A stretch of DNA of 39,257 nt from CAZPGL01 sp964586175 (GTDB lineage: Bacteria > Actinomycetota > Acidimicrobiia > Acidimicrobiales > MedAcidi-G1). Below, piece after piece: positions 26,052 to 34,438 of this stretch. Below the pieces are notes generated by a model that was given only the letters and a program-made list of their open reading frames with translations, did not search any database and was not told the DNA's origin. Position 1 is the first letter of the stretch, and every line of letters starts with the position of its first letter. The translations under genes and the position numbers were made by a program. The stretch lies in the NCBI GenBank assembly GCA_964586175.1, contig CAZPGL010000019.1, positions 1 through 39,257 on the forward strand, written 5' to 3'.

Positions 26052-27359
26052 CCGCCGGACCTCGGCCGCGAGACGTTCGGCCTCCTCGCCGGCCGAGACC
26101 GCATCGGCCGCCTCGACCATCACCCGGATCAACGGCTCGGTGCCCGAGGCCCGGACGAGCACCCGGCCGTCGTCGCCGAGGGTCCGGTGGACCGCGTCCA
26201 TTGCGGTCTCCAACCCGGCGATGATGTCGTCGCCCGGCCGCCGCACCGCCACGTTGATGAGCACCTGTGGGGCCTTCACGACGAGTTCAGTGGCCCACGC
26301 GCCCAGCGAGCTGTCCCGGCGGCGGGCGGCATCGAGCGCCTGCACGCCGGTGAGCAGCCCGTCACCGGTGGTGGCCAGGTCGGCGAAGATCAAATGCCCC
26401 GACTGCTCGCCGCCGAGCATCCACCCACCGTCGTGGAGCGCCTCGAGCACGTACCGGTCGCCAACCGCAGTCTCGTGCACGGCGATGCCGTGTCCGGCCA
26501 ATGCCCGACGCAGGCCCAGGTTGGCCATCACGGTGACGACCACCGTGCCGTCGGCCAGCAGCCCCCGCTCGTGACGGTCCACGGCGCAGACGGCCAGCAG
26601 GTGGTCGCCGTCGAGCAGTGTGCCGTCGGCGGCCACCGCCACGACCCGGTCGCCGTCGCCGTCGAAAGCGAGGCCGGCGTCAGCGCCCCGGTCGACCACC
26701 TCGCGTTGCAGGGCTTCGGGCTGGGTGGAGCCACAGCGTTCGTTGATGTTGCGCCCGTCGGGTTCGGCGTGGATGACCGCCACCTCCGCGCCCAGCCGCT
26801 CGACGACCTCCGGAGCCCAACTCGACATGGCGCCGTGCGCGCAGTCCAGGACCACCCGCAGACCCGACAGGGCTCCGGTGCCGACCGAAGCGACCACGGC
26901 GTCGGCCCAACGGGTGTCGACCACCTCGTCGGGGGCCCGGGGTCCGAGGGGTTCGAGGGGTGGAAGGCGGTGCCAGCGCCGTTCGACGGCCATCTGGGCG
27001 GTGTCGTCCAGCTTGCGTCCGCCGGGACCGAACACCTTGACGCCGTTGTCCGACCAAGGGTTGTGGGAGGCCGACACGACGGCACCGGCGATGCCGTCTA
27101 GGGCCGCCAGATGGGCGACAGCCGGCGTGGGGACCACACCGAGGCGTGTGACGGCGACCCCCGCCTCCAGGAAGCCCTCGGCCAGCGCCCGTTCGAGGGC
27201 CGGACCGGACACACGGGTGTCGCGTCCAATGACGACCCGGTCGGCGCCCAAGTGTTCACCGGCCGCCCGCCCGAGGGCGCGCACCACCGGCTCGGTGAGC
27301 TGGGTGTCAGCCCGGCCCCGGACACCGTCGGTGCCAAAGCGCAGAGCCGGATCCGTCAT
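26052..27359 (-). CDS. glmM: Phosphoglucosamine mutase, 3' end in assembly gap
   Basis: Converts glucosamine-6-phosphate to glucosamine-1-phosphate for UDP-GlcNAc. 436 codons are visible of a usual 445-450, so about 10-15 are lost in the gap. It has RFGTDGVRG near the start, the phosphoserine loop SASHNP (Ser98), metal-binding DGDGDR, the sugar-binding GGEQSGH and the phosphate-binding RASGTEPLIRVMVE. ATG 27359 lies 46 bp after the rpsI stop. It works just upstream of GlmU and right after GlmS in the pathway. Confidence 0.95.
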
Positions 27360-27405
27360 GGGGTGTCGTGCGGCGCCGAGATCGTGGGAGCCCGACCGCC
27401 GGCGA

Positions 27406-27804
27406 TCAGCGCTTGCTGTACTGCGGAGCCTTGCGGGCCTTCTTGAGGCCGTACTTCTTCGACTCCTTCTTCCGGTCGTCCCGGGAGAGGAGGCCGGCCC
27501 GCTTCAGCACCTCGCGGCGCTCGGGTTCGAGGGCCTCGAGGGCCCGGGCGATACCCAGGCGCAGGGCGCCGGCCTGGCCGGCCACCCCGCCACCGTGGAG
27601 GGTGGCGTCGATGTCGTAGGCGCCTTCGGTCCCGGTGACCCGCAGGGGCTCGAGGAACACGAGGCGATGGCTCTCCGACGGGAAGTAGTCGTTGACGGCG
27701 CGGCCGTTGACGGTCACGGTGGGGTCGCCGGTCACGGGACGCAGGCGGACCCGCGCCACCGCGCCCTTGCGGCGGCCGGTGGTCTGGACGAGGGGGTTGG
27801 GCAT
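27406..27804 (-). CDS. rpsI: 30S ribosomal protein S9
   Basis: A 132-residue S9 with TTGRRKGAVARVRL at the start, GGGVAGQAGALRLGIARAL in the middle and the universal C-terminal tail ending YSKR that reaches the P-site tRNA. ATG 27804, 14 bp after rplM, the standard pair. Confidence 0.97.
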   Translation of the reverse strand: MPNPLVQTTGRRKGAVARVRLRPVTGDPTVTVNGRAVNDYFPSESHRLVFLEPLRVTGTEGAYDIDATLHGGGVAGQAGALRLGIARALEALEPERREVLKRAGLLSRDDRKKESKKYGLKKARKAPQYSKR

Positions 27805-27818
27805 CGAAGGCTCCTCGA

Positions 27819-28271
27819 TCAGGCGGTGCGCGCCCGGGCGTGCTCGATGGTCAGGGTCTGAGGCCGCTGGGCCTCGTGGGGGTGCTCGGCACCGCGGTAG
27901 ACCTTCAGCTTCTTGAGCATCTGGCGGCCGAGGCGGGTCTTGGGCAGCATGCCCCGGACGGTGCGGCGCACGGCCTCTTCGGGGCGGTCGGCCAGCAGGT
28001 CGCCGTATCGGCGGGTGCGGAGGCCGCCGGGGAACCCGGAGTGGTCGTAGACGTTCTTGTCGGTGGCCTTGGCGCCGGTCAGCACCACCTTGTCGGCGTT
28101 CACGATGATGACGTGGTCCCCGGTGTCGATGTGGGGGGCGAAGGTGGGCTTGTGCTTGCCGCGAAGGATGGAAGCCACCTCGGTGGCCAGGCGGCCGAGC
28201 ACCAGGCCGTCGGCGTCGACGACGTGCCAGGCACGCTCGATCTCGCTGGCCTTGGGGGTGTACGTGGACAC
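27819..28271 (-). CDS. rplM: 50S ribosomal protein L13
   Basis: A 150-residue L13, one of the early-assembly proteins of the large subunit. Typical segments are WHVVDADGLVLGRLAT, GDHVIIVNADKVVLTG and RGMLPKTRLGRQML. GTG 28271 is chosen because AGAGG lies about 8 nt upstream and the protein then starts STYTPKASEIERAW; the upstream extension to 28364 has no family similarity. Confidence 0.96.
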   Translation of the reverse strand: MSTYTPKASEIERAWHVVDADGLVLGRLATEVASILRGKHKPTFAPHIDTGDHVIIVNADKVVLTGAKATDKNVYDHSGFPGGLRTRRYGDLLADRPEEAVRRTVRGMLPKTRLGRQMLKKLKVYRGAEHPHEAQRPQTLTIEHARARTA

Positions 28272-28314
28272 GGAACTACCTCTGGTACGGGCTGTCGAAA
28301 AGCGTCGAGGGGGC

Positions 28315-28347
28315 GGGTCCAGCCGTTCAGCCGGATGGCCCGGACCC
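28315..28347 (-). promoter_or_regulatory. Inverted repeat in the rplM leader
   Basis: GGGTCC (28315-28320) and GGACCC (28342-28347) with a 21-nt loop, about 45 nt before the L13 start codon. It could be part of a ribosomal-protein leader structure. The stem is only 6 bp and GC-rich, so chance is possible. Confidence 0.25.
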
Positions 28348-28363
28348 CGTGGACCGAGGGTCA

Positions 28364-28392
28364 AGGCTACGGCGGCGGCCGATTCCCGGCAA
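28364..28392 (-). promoter_or_regulatory. Possible rplM-rpsI promoter
   Basis: On the minus strand TTGCCG, then a 17-nt spacer, then TAGCCT, within the 154-bp region between truA and rplM. Both boxes are partial matches (TTGnCn and TAnnnT), typical of GC-rich actinobacteria. The only longer gap in this part of the cluster, so a promoter is expected; these exact boxes are a guess. Coordinates are approximate. Confidence 0.35.
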
Positions 28393-28425
28393 CCCGCTAC
28401 CGATCGACCGGGACGGGGTCAGGGG

Positions 28426-29193
28426 TCACCAGACCGGTGCCGAGTCCGGATACCGCACCGACCACAGGGTCAAGCCGTGCGGCGGGGCCGGTTCGCCGGC
28501 GGCGTGGCGGTCGCGGGCGGCCAGCACCGCCGGGACGGCCGCCGCCGGTGTTCGGCCCCGCCCGACATCGACGAGGGTGCCGACGATCGACCGCACCATC
28601 TGATGACAGAACGCGCCGGCCGTGACCTCGAACACCACGTCGTCGCCCTCGGTGGTCCACTCGGCCGATTCGACCCGTCGGACGAGGCTGCGCTCCGGCT
28701 CGCCGGCCGCCACCTTGGGACGGCGGCAGAACGAGGAGAAGTCGTGCTCGCCCACCAGGTGGCCGGCCGCGGCGTTCATGGCGGCCACGTCGAGGGGCTG
28801 GGGGACGTGCCACGCGGTCGCCGCCGAGAACGGGTCCGGGTCGGGATGGTTGCGGACCCGGTACCGGTACCGGCGACCGGTGGCCGAGAAGCGGGCATCG
28901 AATCCGTCCGTGGCTGCGTCGAGCGACGAGACGACGATCTCCGGGCCGCAGAGCCGGTTGACCGACCGGCGGACGGCGTCGAGGTCGGTCCCCTCAGGGG
29001 CGTCGAAGCTGACGACCTGACCGACGGCGTGGACGCCCCGGTCGGTGCGGCCGGCACACGTGACCGCCAGCTCGGTGCCCAGCACCCTGCTCAGCGCGGC
29101 GTCGAGATCACCGGCGACCGTCCGGACGCCGGCGTTGGCGGCGAAACCGTGGAACGGGGTGCCGTCGTAGGCGACGGTGCCCCGGACCCGCAC
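28426..29193 (-). CDS. truA: tRNA pseudouridine(38-40) synthase TruA
   Basis: Makes pseudouridine in the anticodon stem-loop at positions 38-40. The 255-residue protein has VAYDGTPFHGFA, the catalytic Asp in AGRTDRGVHA, RRYRYRVRNH and FCHQMVRSIVGTLVDVG. GTG 29193. It lies 11 bp after rplQ, its usual place at the end of the alpha operon. Confidence 0.97.
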   Translation of the reverse strand: MRVRGTVAYDGTPFHGFAANAGVRTVAGDLDAALSRVLGTELAVTCAGRTDRGVHAVGQVVSFDAPEGTDLDAVRRSVNRLCGPEIVVSSLDAATDGFDARFSATGRRYRYRVRNHPDPDPFSAATAWHVPQPLDVAAMNAAAGHLVGEHDFSSFCRRPKVAAGEPERSLVRRVESAEWTTEGDDVVFEVTAGAFCHQMVRSIVGTLVDVGRGRTPAAAVPAVLAARDRHAAGEPAPPHGLTLWSVRYPDSAPVW

Positions 29194-29204
29194 GACGGGT
29201 CGAC

Positions 29205-29558
29205 TCAGACGAGCTCGATGCGGGCCATCGGCGCGTTGTCGCCGTGGCGCGGGTCGACCTTCAGGATCCGGGTGTAGCCCCCGGGGCGGTCGGCGTAGCG
29301 GGGACCGATGTCCTCGAACAACTTGGCCGCCATCTCCTTGTCGCGGAGGAAGGCCACGGCCTGGCGGTGGTTGTGCAACCCGCCCTTCTTGGCCTTGGTG
29401 ATGAGCTTCTCGGCGATGGGGCGCACCGCCTTGGCCTTGGCCTCGGTGGTGGTGATGGCCTCGGCGGCGATCAGGGACGCCACGAGGTTGGCCATCATCG
29501 ACTTCTGATGGGCGGCGCTTCCGCCGAACCGGCGGCCCTTCTTGGGGGTGGCAGGCAT
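29205..29558 (-). CDS. rplQ: 50S ribosomal protein L17
   Basis: A 117-residue bacterial L17 that lines the exit tunnel. It begins MPATPKKGRRFGGSAAHQK; ANLVASLI and TTTEAKAKAVRP are the conserved core. No long C-terminal extension as found in some actinobacteria. ATG 29558, 13 bp after rpoA. Confidence 0.97.
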   Translation of the reverse strand: MPATPKKGRRFGGSAAHQKSMMANLVASLIAAEAITTTEAKAKAVRPIAEKLITKAKKGGLHNHRQAVAFLRDKEMAAKLFEDIGPRYADRPGGYTRILKVDPRHGDNAPMARIELV

Positions 29559-29571
29559 GTCTCGGACCTCG

Positions 29572-30510
29572 TCAGTCGCGGACGTGCAGCGTCAGGCCGC
29601 GCTCGTCGAGCTTCTCGATGACCTCGTCCAGCGACTTCTGGCCGAAGTTGGTGATGGCCAGCAGGTCATCCTCGGTCTTTTCGAGCAGCTGCCCGACGGT
29701 GTCGACCTGGGCCCGCTTGAGGCAGTTGCGGGGACGCTCCGACAGGTCGAGGTCCTCGATGGGCAGGTCCATGTCGGGGGAACCGCCGCCCACCGGACCG
29801 GCCTCACCGAGCTCGAGGCCCTGGGGCTCGTCGCTCATCTCCTCGACCAGCTGGACGAGGGCCCGCAGGGTGCCACCGGCCGACGCCAGGGCGTCCCGGG
29901 GGCTCATGGAGCCGTCGGTCTCGACCTCGAGCACCAGGCGGTCGTGGTCGGTGGACTGGTCGACCTGCATCGGCACGACGTCGAAGCTGACCCGCCGGAC
30001 CGGCGAGAACAGGGCGTCGACGGGGATGATCCCGATCAGGCCGTCGCCCAGCGAACGGTTGGAGGACAAGAAGCCCCGGCCCCGTTCGATGGTGATCTCG
30101 GCAGCCAGACGGCCGCCGCCGTTGACGGTCGCCAACGGCAGATCGGGGTTGAGGATCTCGATGTCGGCGTGGGTGCCCAGGTCACCGGCGGTGACCACAG
30201 CGGCGCCGCGCACGTCGAGACGAACGGTGACCGCCTCGTCGCTGTGGCAGCGCACGACGACGTCCTTCAGGTTCAACACGATGTCGGCCACGTCCTCGAC
30301 GATGCCGTCGAGGGTGCTGAACTCGTGGTCGGCGTCATCGAAGCGGACCTGGGTGACGGCGGCACCGGGAATCGACGACAGCAGGGTGCGCCGGAGCGAG
30401 TTGCCCAGCGTGTGGCCGAAGCCCGGCTCGAGCGGGCCGACGGCGAAGTCCTGCCGGTTGTCCTGGGCATCGTCGACGATCTCGACGGTGGGTCGCTGAA
30501 TGACCAGCAT
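29572..30510 (-). CDS. rpoA: RNA polymerase alpha subunit
   Basis: A 312-residue alpha subunit. The N-terminal assembly domain (about 1-230) has FGHTLGNSLRRTLLSSIPG, where beta and beta' bind the dimer. The C-terminal domain (about 250-312) has LSERPRNCLKRAQVDTVGQL and NFGQKSLDEV, the surface that contacts UP elements and activators. ATG 30510 is preceded by AGAGGT about 13 nt upstream. A 59-bp spacer separates it from rpsD and contains a perfect palindrome TCCCCGGGGA (30548-30557) of unknown meaning. Confidence 0.97.
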   Translation of the reverse strand: MLVIQRPTVEIVDDAQDNRQDFAVGPLEPGFGHTLGNSLRRTLLSSIPGAAVTQVRFDDADHEFSTLDGIVEDVADIVLNLKDVVVRCHSDEAVTVRLDVRGAAVVTAGDLGTHADIEILNPDLPLATVNGGGRLAAEITIERGRGFLSSNRSLGDGLIGIIPVDALFSPVRRVSFDVVPMQVDQSTDHDRLVLEVETDGSMSPRDALASAGGTLRALVQLVEEMSDEPQGLELGEAGPVGGGSPDMDLPIEDLDLSERPRNCLKRAQVDTVGQLLEKTEDDLLAITNFGQKSLDEVIEKLDERGLTLHVRD

Positions 30511-30569
30511 GCGATGTGTACCTCTTGTGACAGGGTCGGGGCACAGGTCCCCGGGGATTTGTGGAACGA

Positions 30570-31187
30570 CTACTTGCTGTACAGCTCGACGATGAGCTGT
30601 TCGCGCACGGGGATATCGATCTGCTCGCGCACCGGAAGTTCGCGCACGGTGACCTCGTGGCCGCCGTCGCCCATGTCCAGCCACGCCGGGGCCTGACGGT
30701 CGAGCACGTCGATGTTCCATTGCACGACGACCATGTTGCGGGCCTTGGGGCGCAGGGTGACGACATCGTCCTTGCGCACCCGGTAGCTCGGGATGTCGAC
30801 CCGGCGGCCGTTGACGTCGACGTGGCCGTGGTTGACCAACTGACGGGCCTGCGGGCGGGTGGCGGCCATGCCGGCCCGGTACACCACGTTGTCGAGGCGC
30901 AACTCGAGGAACCGCAGCATGTTCTCGCCGGTAACGCCGTCCTTACGGTTGGCTTCCTGGTACACCTTGCGGAACTGCTTCTCGGACAGTCCGTAGGTGA
31001 ACCGGGCCTTCTGCTTCTCCTGGAGCTGCATCAGGTACTCGGACGGGTTGCCCCGGCGGCGGGTACGCCCATGCTCCCCCGGGGGGTACGGGCGCTTGTC
31101 GAGGGCGATGGTCTCGCCCTTGGTGCCGAAGATGTTGGTGCCCAGACGCCGGGAGACCCGGGCCTTGGGGCCGGTGTAGCGAGCCAT
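30570..31187 (-). CDS. rpsD: 30S ribosomal protein S4
   Basis: A 205-residue S4, a primary 16S rRNA binder and often a translational repressor of its operon. It has the S4 RNA-binding domain NMLRFLELRLDNVVYRAGMA with QARQLVNHGHVDVNG. The N-terminus lacks the zinc-binding cysteines, so this is the cysteine-free form. ATG 31187 overlaps the rpsK stop by one base (TGATG). Confidence 0.97.
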   Translation of the reverse strand: MARYTGPKARVSRRLGTNIFGTKGETIALDKRPYPPGEHGRTRRRGNPSEYLMQLQEKQKARFTYGLSEKQFRKVYQEANRKDGVTGENMLRFLELRLDNVVYRAGMAATRPQARQLVNHGHVDVNGRRVDIPSYRVRKDDVVTLRPKARNMVVVQWNIDVLDRQAPAWLDMGDGGHEVTVRELPVREQIDIPVREQLIVELYSK

Positions 31188-31585
31188 CAGACCCTCCGTC
31201 GCTTCGGTGGGCGGCAGCCGTTGTGGGGGATCGGCGTGACATCCTTGATGCCGGTCACCTCGATGCCGGTGTTCTGGATGGTGCGGATGGCGGTCTCGCG
31301 GCCCGAACCGGGGCCCCGGACCACCACGTCGACCTTGCGCACACCATGCTCCATGGCCCGGCGGGCGCACTGCTCGGCGGCCATCTGAGCGGCGAACGGG
31401 GTGGACTTGCGGGAGCCCTTGAACCCGACGTTGCCGGCCGAGGCCCACGCCAGGGTGTTGCCGCCCTGGTCGGTGATCGAAATGATCGTGTTGTTGAACG
31501 AGCTCTTGATGTGCGCCACACCGTGGGGCACGTTCTTGCGCTCCTTCTTGCGGGGGCGTCGGCCCCCGGCTCCTGGCTTCGCCAT
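31187..31585 (-). CDS. rpsK: 30S ribosomal protein S11
   Basis: A 132-residue S11 of the small-subunit platform, with NNTIISITDQGGNTLAWASAG, GPGSGRETAIR and the C-terminus PHNGCRPPKRRRV. ATG 31585 overlaps the rpsM stop by one base (TAATG). Confidence 0.97.
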   Translation of the reverse strand: MAKPGAGGRRPRKKERKNVPHGVAHIKSSFNNTIISITDQGGNTLAWASAGNVGFKGSRKSTPFAAQMAAEQCARRAMEHGVRKVDVVVRGPGSGRETAIRTIQNTGIEVTGIKDVTPIPHNGCRPPKRRRV

Positions 31586-31962
31586 TACTTCGTGACCTTC
31601 TTCTTGTTCGCCACCGTCTTGCGCGGCCCCTTCCGGGTCCGGGCGTTGGTGTGGGTGCGCTGACCGCGGACCGGCAGGCCGCGGCGGTGACGCAGACCCT
31701 GGTAGCAGCCGATGTCCATCTTGCGCTTGATGTTCTGGGAGACCTCACGGCGGAGGTCGCCCTCCACCTTGCAGTTCTGGTCGACGTAGGTGCGGATGTG
31801 GGTGACCTCGTCGTCGGTGAGGTCGCGGACGCGGGCCGTGGGGGCCACGCCGGTCGCCTCGCAGATCTCGACGGCTGTGGTGCGACCCACGCCGTGGATG
31901 TAGGTCAACGAGATCTGGACCTGCTTGTCGCGGGGGATGTCGATACCCGAAATACGTGCCAT
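31585..31962 (-). CDS. rpsM: 30S ribosomal protein S13
   Basis: A 125-residue S13 of the small-subunit head. It has ISGIDIPRDKQVQISLTYI, then RRGLPVRGQRTHTNARTRKG and a lysine-rich tail that contacts P-site tRNA. ATG 31962, 11 bp after rpmJ. Confidence 0.97.
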   Translation of the reverse strand: MARISGIDIPRDKQVQISLTYIHGVGRTTAVEICEATGVAPTARVRDLTDDEVTHIRTYVDQNCKVEGDLRREVSQNIKRKMDIGCYQGLRHRRGLPVRGQRTHTNARTRKGPRKTVANKKKVTK

Positions 31963-31973
31963 GTCCGGTCTCC

Positions 31974-32087
31974 CTAGCCCTGCCGCTGCTTGTGGCGGGG
32001 GTTGGTGCAGATGACCTGCACGCGGCCGTGCCGGCGGATGATCCGGCACTTCTCACAGATGCGCTTCACGCTGGCTCGAACCTTCAT
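31974..32087 (-). CDS. rpmJ: 50S ribosomal protein L36
   Basis: A 37-residue L36 that I translated by hand: MKVRASVKRICEKC at the start, ending NPRHKQRQG. It keeps the zinc ligands Cys11, Cys14, Cys27 and His32, so it is the zinc-binding form. ATG 32087, stop TAG at 31974. It lies 16 bp after infA and 11 bp before rpsM, the normal order. Confidence 0.96.
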   Translation of the reverse strand: MKVRASVKRICEKCRIIRRHGRVQVICTNPRHKQRQG

Positions 32088-32103
32088 CGTGCGCTCATTC
32101 GTC

Positions 32104-32328
32104 TCACTTGTAGCGATAGGTGATCCGACCCCGGGTGAGGTCGTACGGGGTCATCGCCACCTGGACCCGATCGCCCGGAAGGATGCGGATGTAGTGCATC
32201 CGCATCTTGCCGGAGATGTGTCCAAGCACTTTGTGCCCGTTCTCCAATTCGACCCTGAACATGGCGTTGGGCAACGGCTCGATGACCGTGCCCTCCATGG
32301 TGATCTCTTCTTCCTTGGGCTTGGACAG
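32104..32328 (-). CDS. infA: Translation initiation factor IF-1, probable CTG start
   Basis: IF-1 occupies the ribosomal A site during initiation. The 74-residue OB-fold protein has the family core PLPNAMFRVELENGH, LGHISGKMRMHYIRILPGD and YDLTRGRITYRYK. Alignment with other IF-1 proteins puts the start at SKPKEEEITMEG, where the codon is CTG (32328), with a perfect GGAGGT at 32334-32339 and a 5-nt spacer. Alternatives are weaker: ATG 32298 would give 64 residues lacking the first strand, and GTG 32370 would add 14 residues with no ribosome site. map, usually found between adk and infA, is absent. Confidence 0.93.
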   Translation of the reverse strand: MSKPKEEEITMEGTVIEPLPNAMFRVELENGHKVLGHISGKMRMHYIRILPGDRVQVAMTPYDLTRGRITYRYK

Positions 32329-32333
32329 GGCTG

Positions 32334-32339
32334 ACCTCC
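32334..32339 (-). promoter_or_regulatory. Shine-Dalgarno supporting a CTG start for infA
   Basis: The minus strand reads GGAGGT, then 5 nt, then CTG at 32328. This is the best-placed ribosome site in the region and decides the infA start. No ATG, GTG or TTG lies at the right distance from it. Confidence 0.75.
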
Positions 32340-32394
32340 AGGTCGAAATTGGTTCCACCGGCGCGGACACGCACCCGGCGGAGGCCGAGGAACA

Positions 32395-32423
32395 ACGCTA
32401 CCGTCGCCCCCCTATGGGTCCAA
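32395..32423 (-). promoter_or_regulatory. Possible promoter for infA and the alpha operon
   Basis: On the minus strand TTGGAC (32418-32423), a 17-nt spacer and TAGCGT (32395-32400), in the 132-bp region between adk and infA. Spacing is ideal; the boxes are partial matches. It would drive infA-rpmJ-rpsM-rpsK-rpsD-rpoA-rplQ with a leader of about 60 nt. Confidence 0.4.
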
Positions 32424-32460
32424 CCCGAAGGGACGGCCCGACAGATGTCCGTCGTTGCGC

Positions 32461-33042
32461 TCACGCGCATACCCCGGTACCGGCGTCGACGACCACGACC
32501 AGCCGGGCGAACACCTCGTCTTCGTCGCCCATGCCGTCGACGACCCGCAGCACGCCGGCGTCCTCGAAGAAGTCGAGCAGCGGCGCGGTCTCGGTCTCGT
32601 AGAGCTCGAGGCGGCGGCGGATGGCCTCCTCGGTGTCGTCGGCCCGACCCCGGGCCATCATGCGTGCGGTGACCTCGTCGACGGGCACGTCGAGGTTGAG
32701 GGCCAGGTCCAGCGGTGTGCCGGCGGCATCCAGGATGGAGTCGAGCGCTTCGGCCTGCGCCGGGGTGCGGGGAAACCCGTCGAGCAGGAACCCGTGTTCG
32801 ACGACGTCGGGCTTGGCGAGCCGCTCGGCGACGATCCCGTTGATGACCTCGTCGGGAACGAGGTCGCCGGCGTCCATGATGGCGGCGGCCCGGCGGCCCA
32901 GGTCGGTGCCTTCGGCCACCGCCGACCGGAGCATGTCGCCGGTCGAGATGTGGACGGGCCCGTACGACTCGATGAGGCGCTCACACTGGGTGCCCTTCCC
33001 GGACCCCTGGCGACCCAGGATGACCAGACGAACCGGTGCCAT
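32461..33042 (-). CDS. adk: Adenylate kinase
   Basis: Interconverts ATP+AMP and 2 ADP. The 193-residue protein has the P-loop GRQGSGKGTQ (10-19), HISTGDMLR for AMP binding and LLDGFPRT. The lid is the short form (ARGRADDTEEAIRRRLELY) without zinc cysteines. ATG 33042, 24 bp after secY. The next expected gene, map, is not here. Confidence 0.95.
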   Translation of the reverse strand: MAPVRLVILGRQGSGKGTQCERLIESYGPVHISTGDMLRSAVAEGTDLGRRAAAIMDAGDLVPDEVINGIVAERLAKPDVVEHGFLLDGFPRTPAQAEALDSILDAAGTPLDLALNLDVPVDEVTARMMARGRADDTEEAIRRRLELYETETAPLLDFFEDAGVLRVVDGMGDEDEVFARLVVVVDAGTGVCA

Positions 33043-33066
33043 GTCGATCTCCTCAGCAGCCGAGGG

Positions 33067-34398
33067 CTACTTGAGGAACCCCTCGTAGTTGCGCATCGTG
33101 AGCTGGGAGTCGATCTGCTTCATGGTCTCGAGGGACACGCCGGCGGCGATGAGGATTGAGATGCCGATGAACCCGAAGCCGGCAGCGCCGGCACCCGCCG
33201 ACCCGCTGACCCCCTGGCTGGTGTCGAGGAACACGTTGATGAGGATCGACGGCACCAGGGCCACCGCGGCGAGGAACAGTGCGCCGGGCAGGGTGATACG
33301 GGTCAGGATCCGGGACAGGTAGCGCTCGGTCTGGTGACCAGGCCGGATACCGGGCACGAAACCGCCCTGCTTGCGGATGGTGTCGGCCTGCTTGGCGGGA
33401 TCGAAGGTGATGGCCGTGTAGAAGTAGGCGAACCCGACGACCATGATGCCGGTCACCGTGAAGTAGAAGACGTTGTCGGGCTGGGCCAGGTTGTCGTTTA
33501 CCCATGACCGCAAGCCGTCCCACGGCAGGGCGGCGGCGATCAGCACCGGCAGATACAGCACCGACGTGGCGAAGATGATCGGGATCACACCGGCCTGGTT
33601 GACCTTCAGCGGGATGTAGGTGTTCTGGCCGCCATACATGCGCCGGCCGACGACCCGCTTGGCGAACTGCACCGGGATCCGACGCTGACCCTGTTCGACG
33701 AACGTGATGGCGGTGATCAGGGCGATCAACACGGCCAGCACGATGACCAACGCCGTCGGACCGTTCTCGGCGTGGATCAGCGAACCCTGGGCGGGGAACG
33801 CGGAGATGACCGAGATCATGATGAGCAGCGACATGCCGTTGCCGATGCCCTTCTGGGTGATGAGCTCACCCATCCACATGAGCAGGGCGGTGCCGGCGGC
33901 CAGGGTGAGCACCACCACGCTGACCGTGCCGATGTGGAAGTTGGGCAGCAGGTTGGCACCCGACTGACCGCTGATCGAGTTGCCGCCGTCGTTGAACAGG
34001 AAGGCGAAGCTGGTGGCCTGGATGACGGCGATGGCCACGGTGAGATACCGGGTCCACTGGGTGATCTTGCGCTGTCCCACCGCACCCTGCTGCTGCCACT
34101 GCTCGATCTTGGGGACCACCACGCCGAGCACCTGCATGATGATCGAGGCGGTGATGTAGGGGGTGACGCCCAGGGCGAACACGGCGAACGTGGTGAGCGA
34201 ACCGCCGGAGAACAACTGGAGGAACGCCAGCACACCGCCCTGGTTGGCCCGGTCGCGCAGCAACTGGACCTGTTCGACGTCGATCCCCGGCGCGGGGATG
34301 AACGCGCCGAACCGGTACAGCAGGATCATGAACAGGGTGAACAGGATCCGCTTGCGCAGATCGGCGACCCTGAACATGTTCAGCATGCTGCCCAGCAC
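33067..34398 (-). CDS. secY: Preprotein translocase subunit SecY
   Basis: The channel-forming subunit of the Sec translocon in the cytoplasmic membrane. The 443-residue protein has the expected ten transmembrane helices, with the plug region after helix 1 (FIPAPGIDVEQV), LGVTPYITASIIMQ in helix 2 and the cytoplasmic loop GGFVPGIRPGHQTERYL. GTG 34398 is chosen because AGGAG sits 5 nt upstream; ATG 34386 is an alternative. Confidence 0.97.
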   Translation of the reverse strand: MLGSMLNMFRVADLRKRILFTLFMILLYRFGAFIPAPGIDVEQVQLLRDRANQGGVLAFLQLFSGGSLTTFAVFALGVTPYITASIIMQVLGVVVPKIEQWQQQGAVGQRKITQWTRYLTVAIAVIQATSFAFLFNDGGNSISGQSGANLLPNFHIGTVSVVVLTLAAGTALLMWMGELITQKGIGNGMSLLIMISVISAFPAQGSLIHAENGPTALVIVLAVLIALITAITFVEQGQRRIPVQFAKRVVGRRMYGGQNTYIPLKVNQAGVIPIIFATSVLYLPVLIAAALPWDGLRSWVNDNLAQPDNVFYFTVTGIMVVGFAYFYTAITFDPAKQADTIRKQGGFVPGIRPGHQTERYLSRILTRITLPGALFLAAVALVPSILINVFLDTSQGVSGSAGAGAAGFGFIGISILIAAGVSLETMKQIDSQLTMRNYEGFLK

Positions 34399-34438
34399 GG
34401 CTACTCCTGTCCCTGTTCTTCTCAGATGGTTCGGTCGG

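Noticed and set aside
22521..27359. A single 1612-codon open frame that would fuse GlmM to GlmS
   Set aside because: The frame runs through 100 N. The MCGIIAV start with its own ribosome site and the near-complete GlmM before the gap show two genes.
32104..32370. infA starting at GTG 32370 (88 residues)
   Set aside because: No ribosome site precedes it and the extra 14 residues do not match IF-1 proteins.
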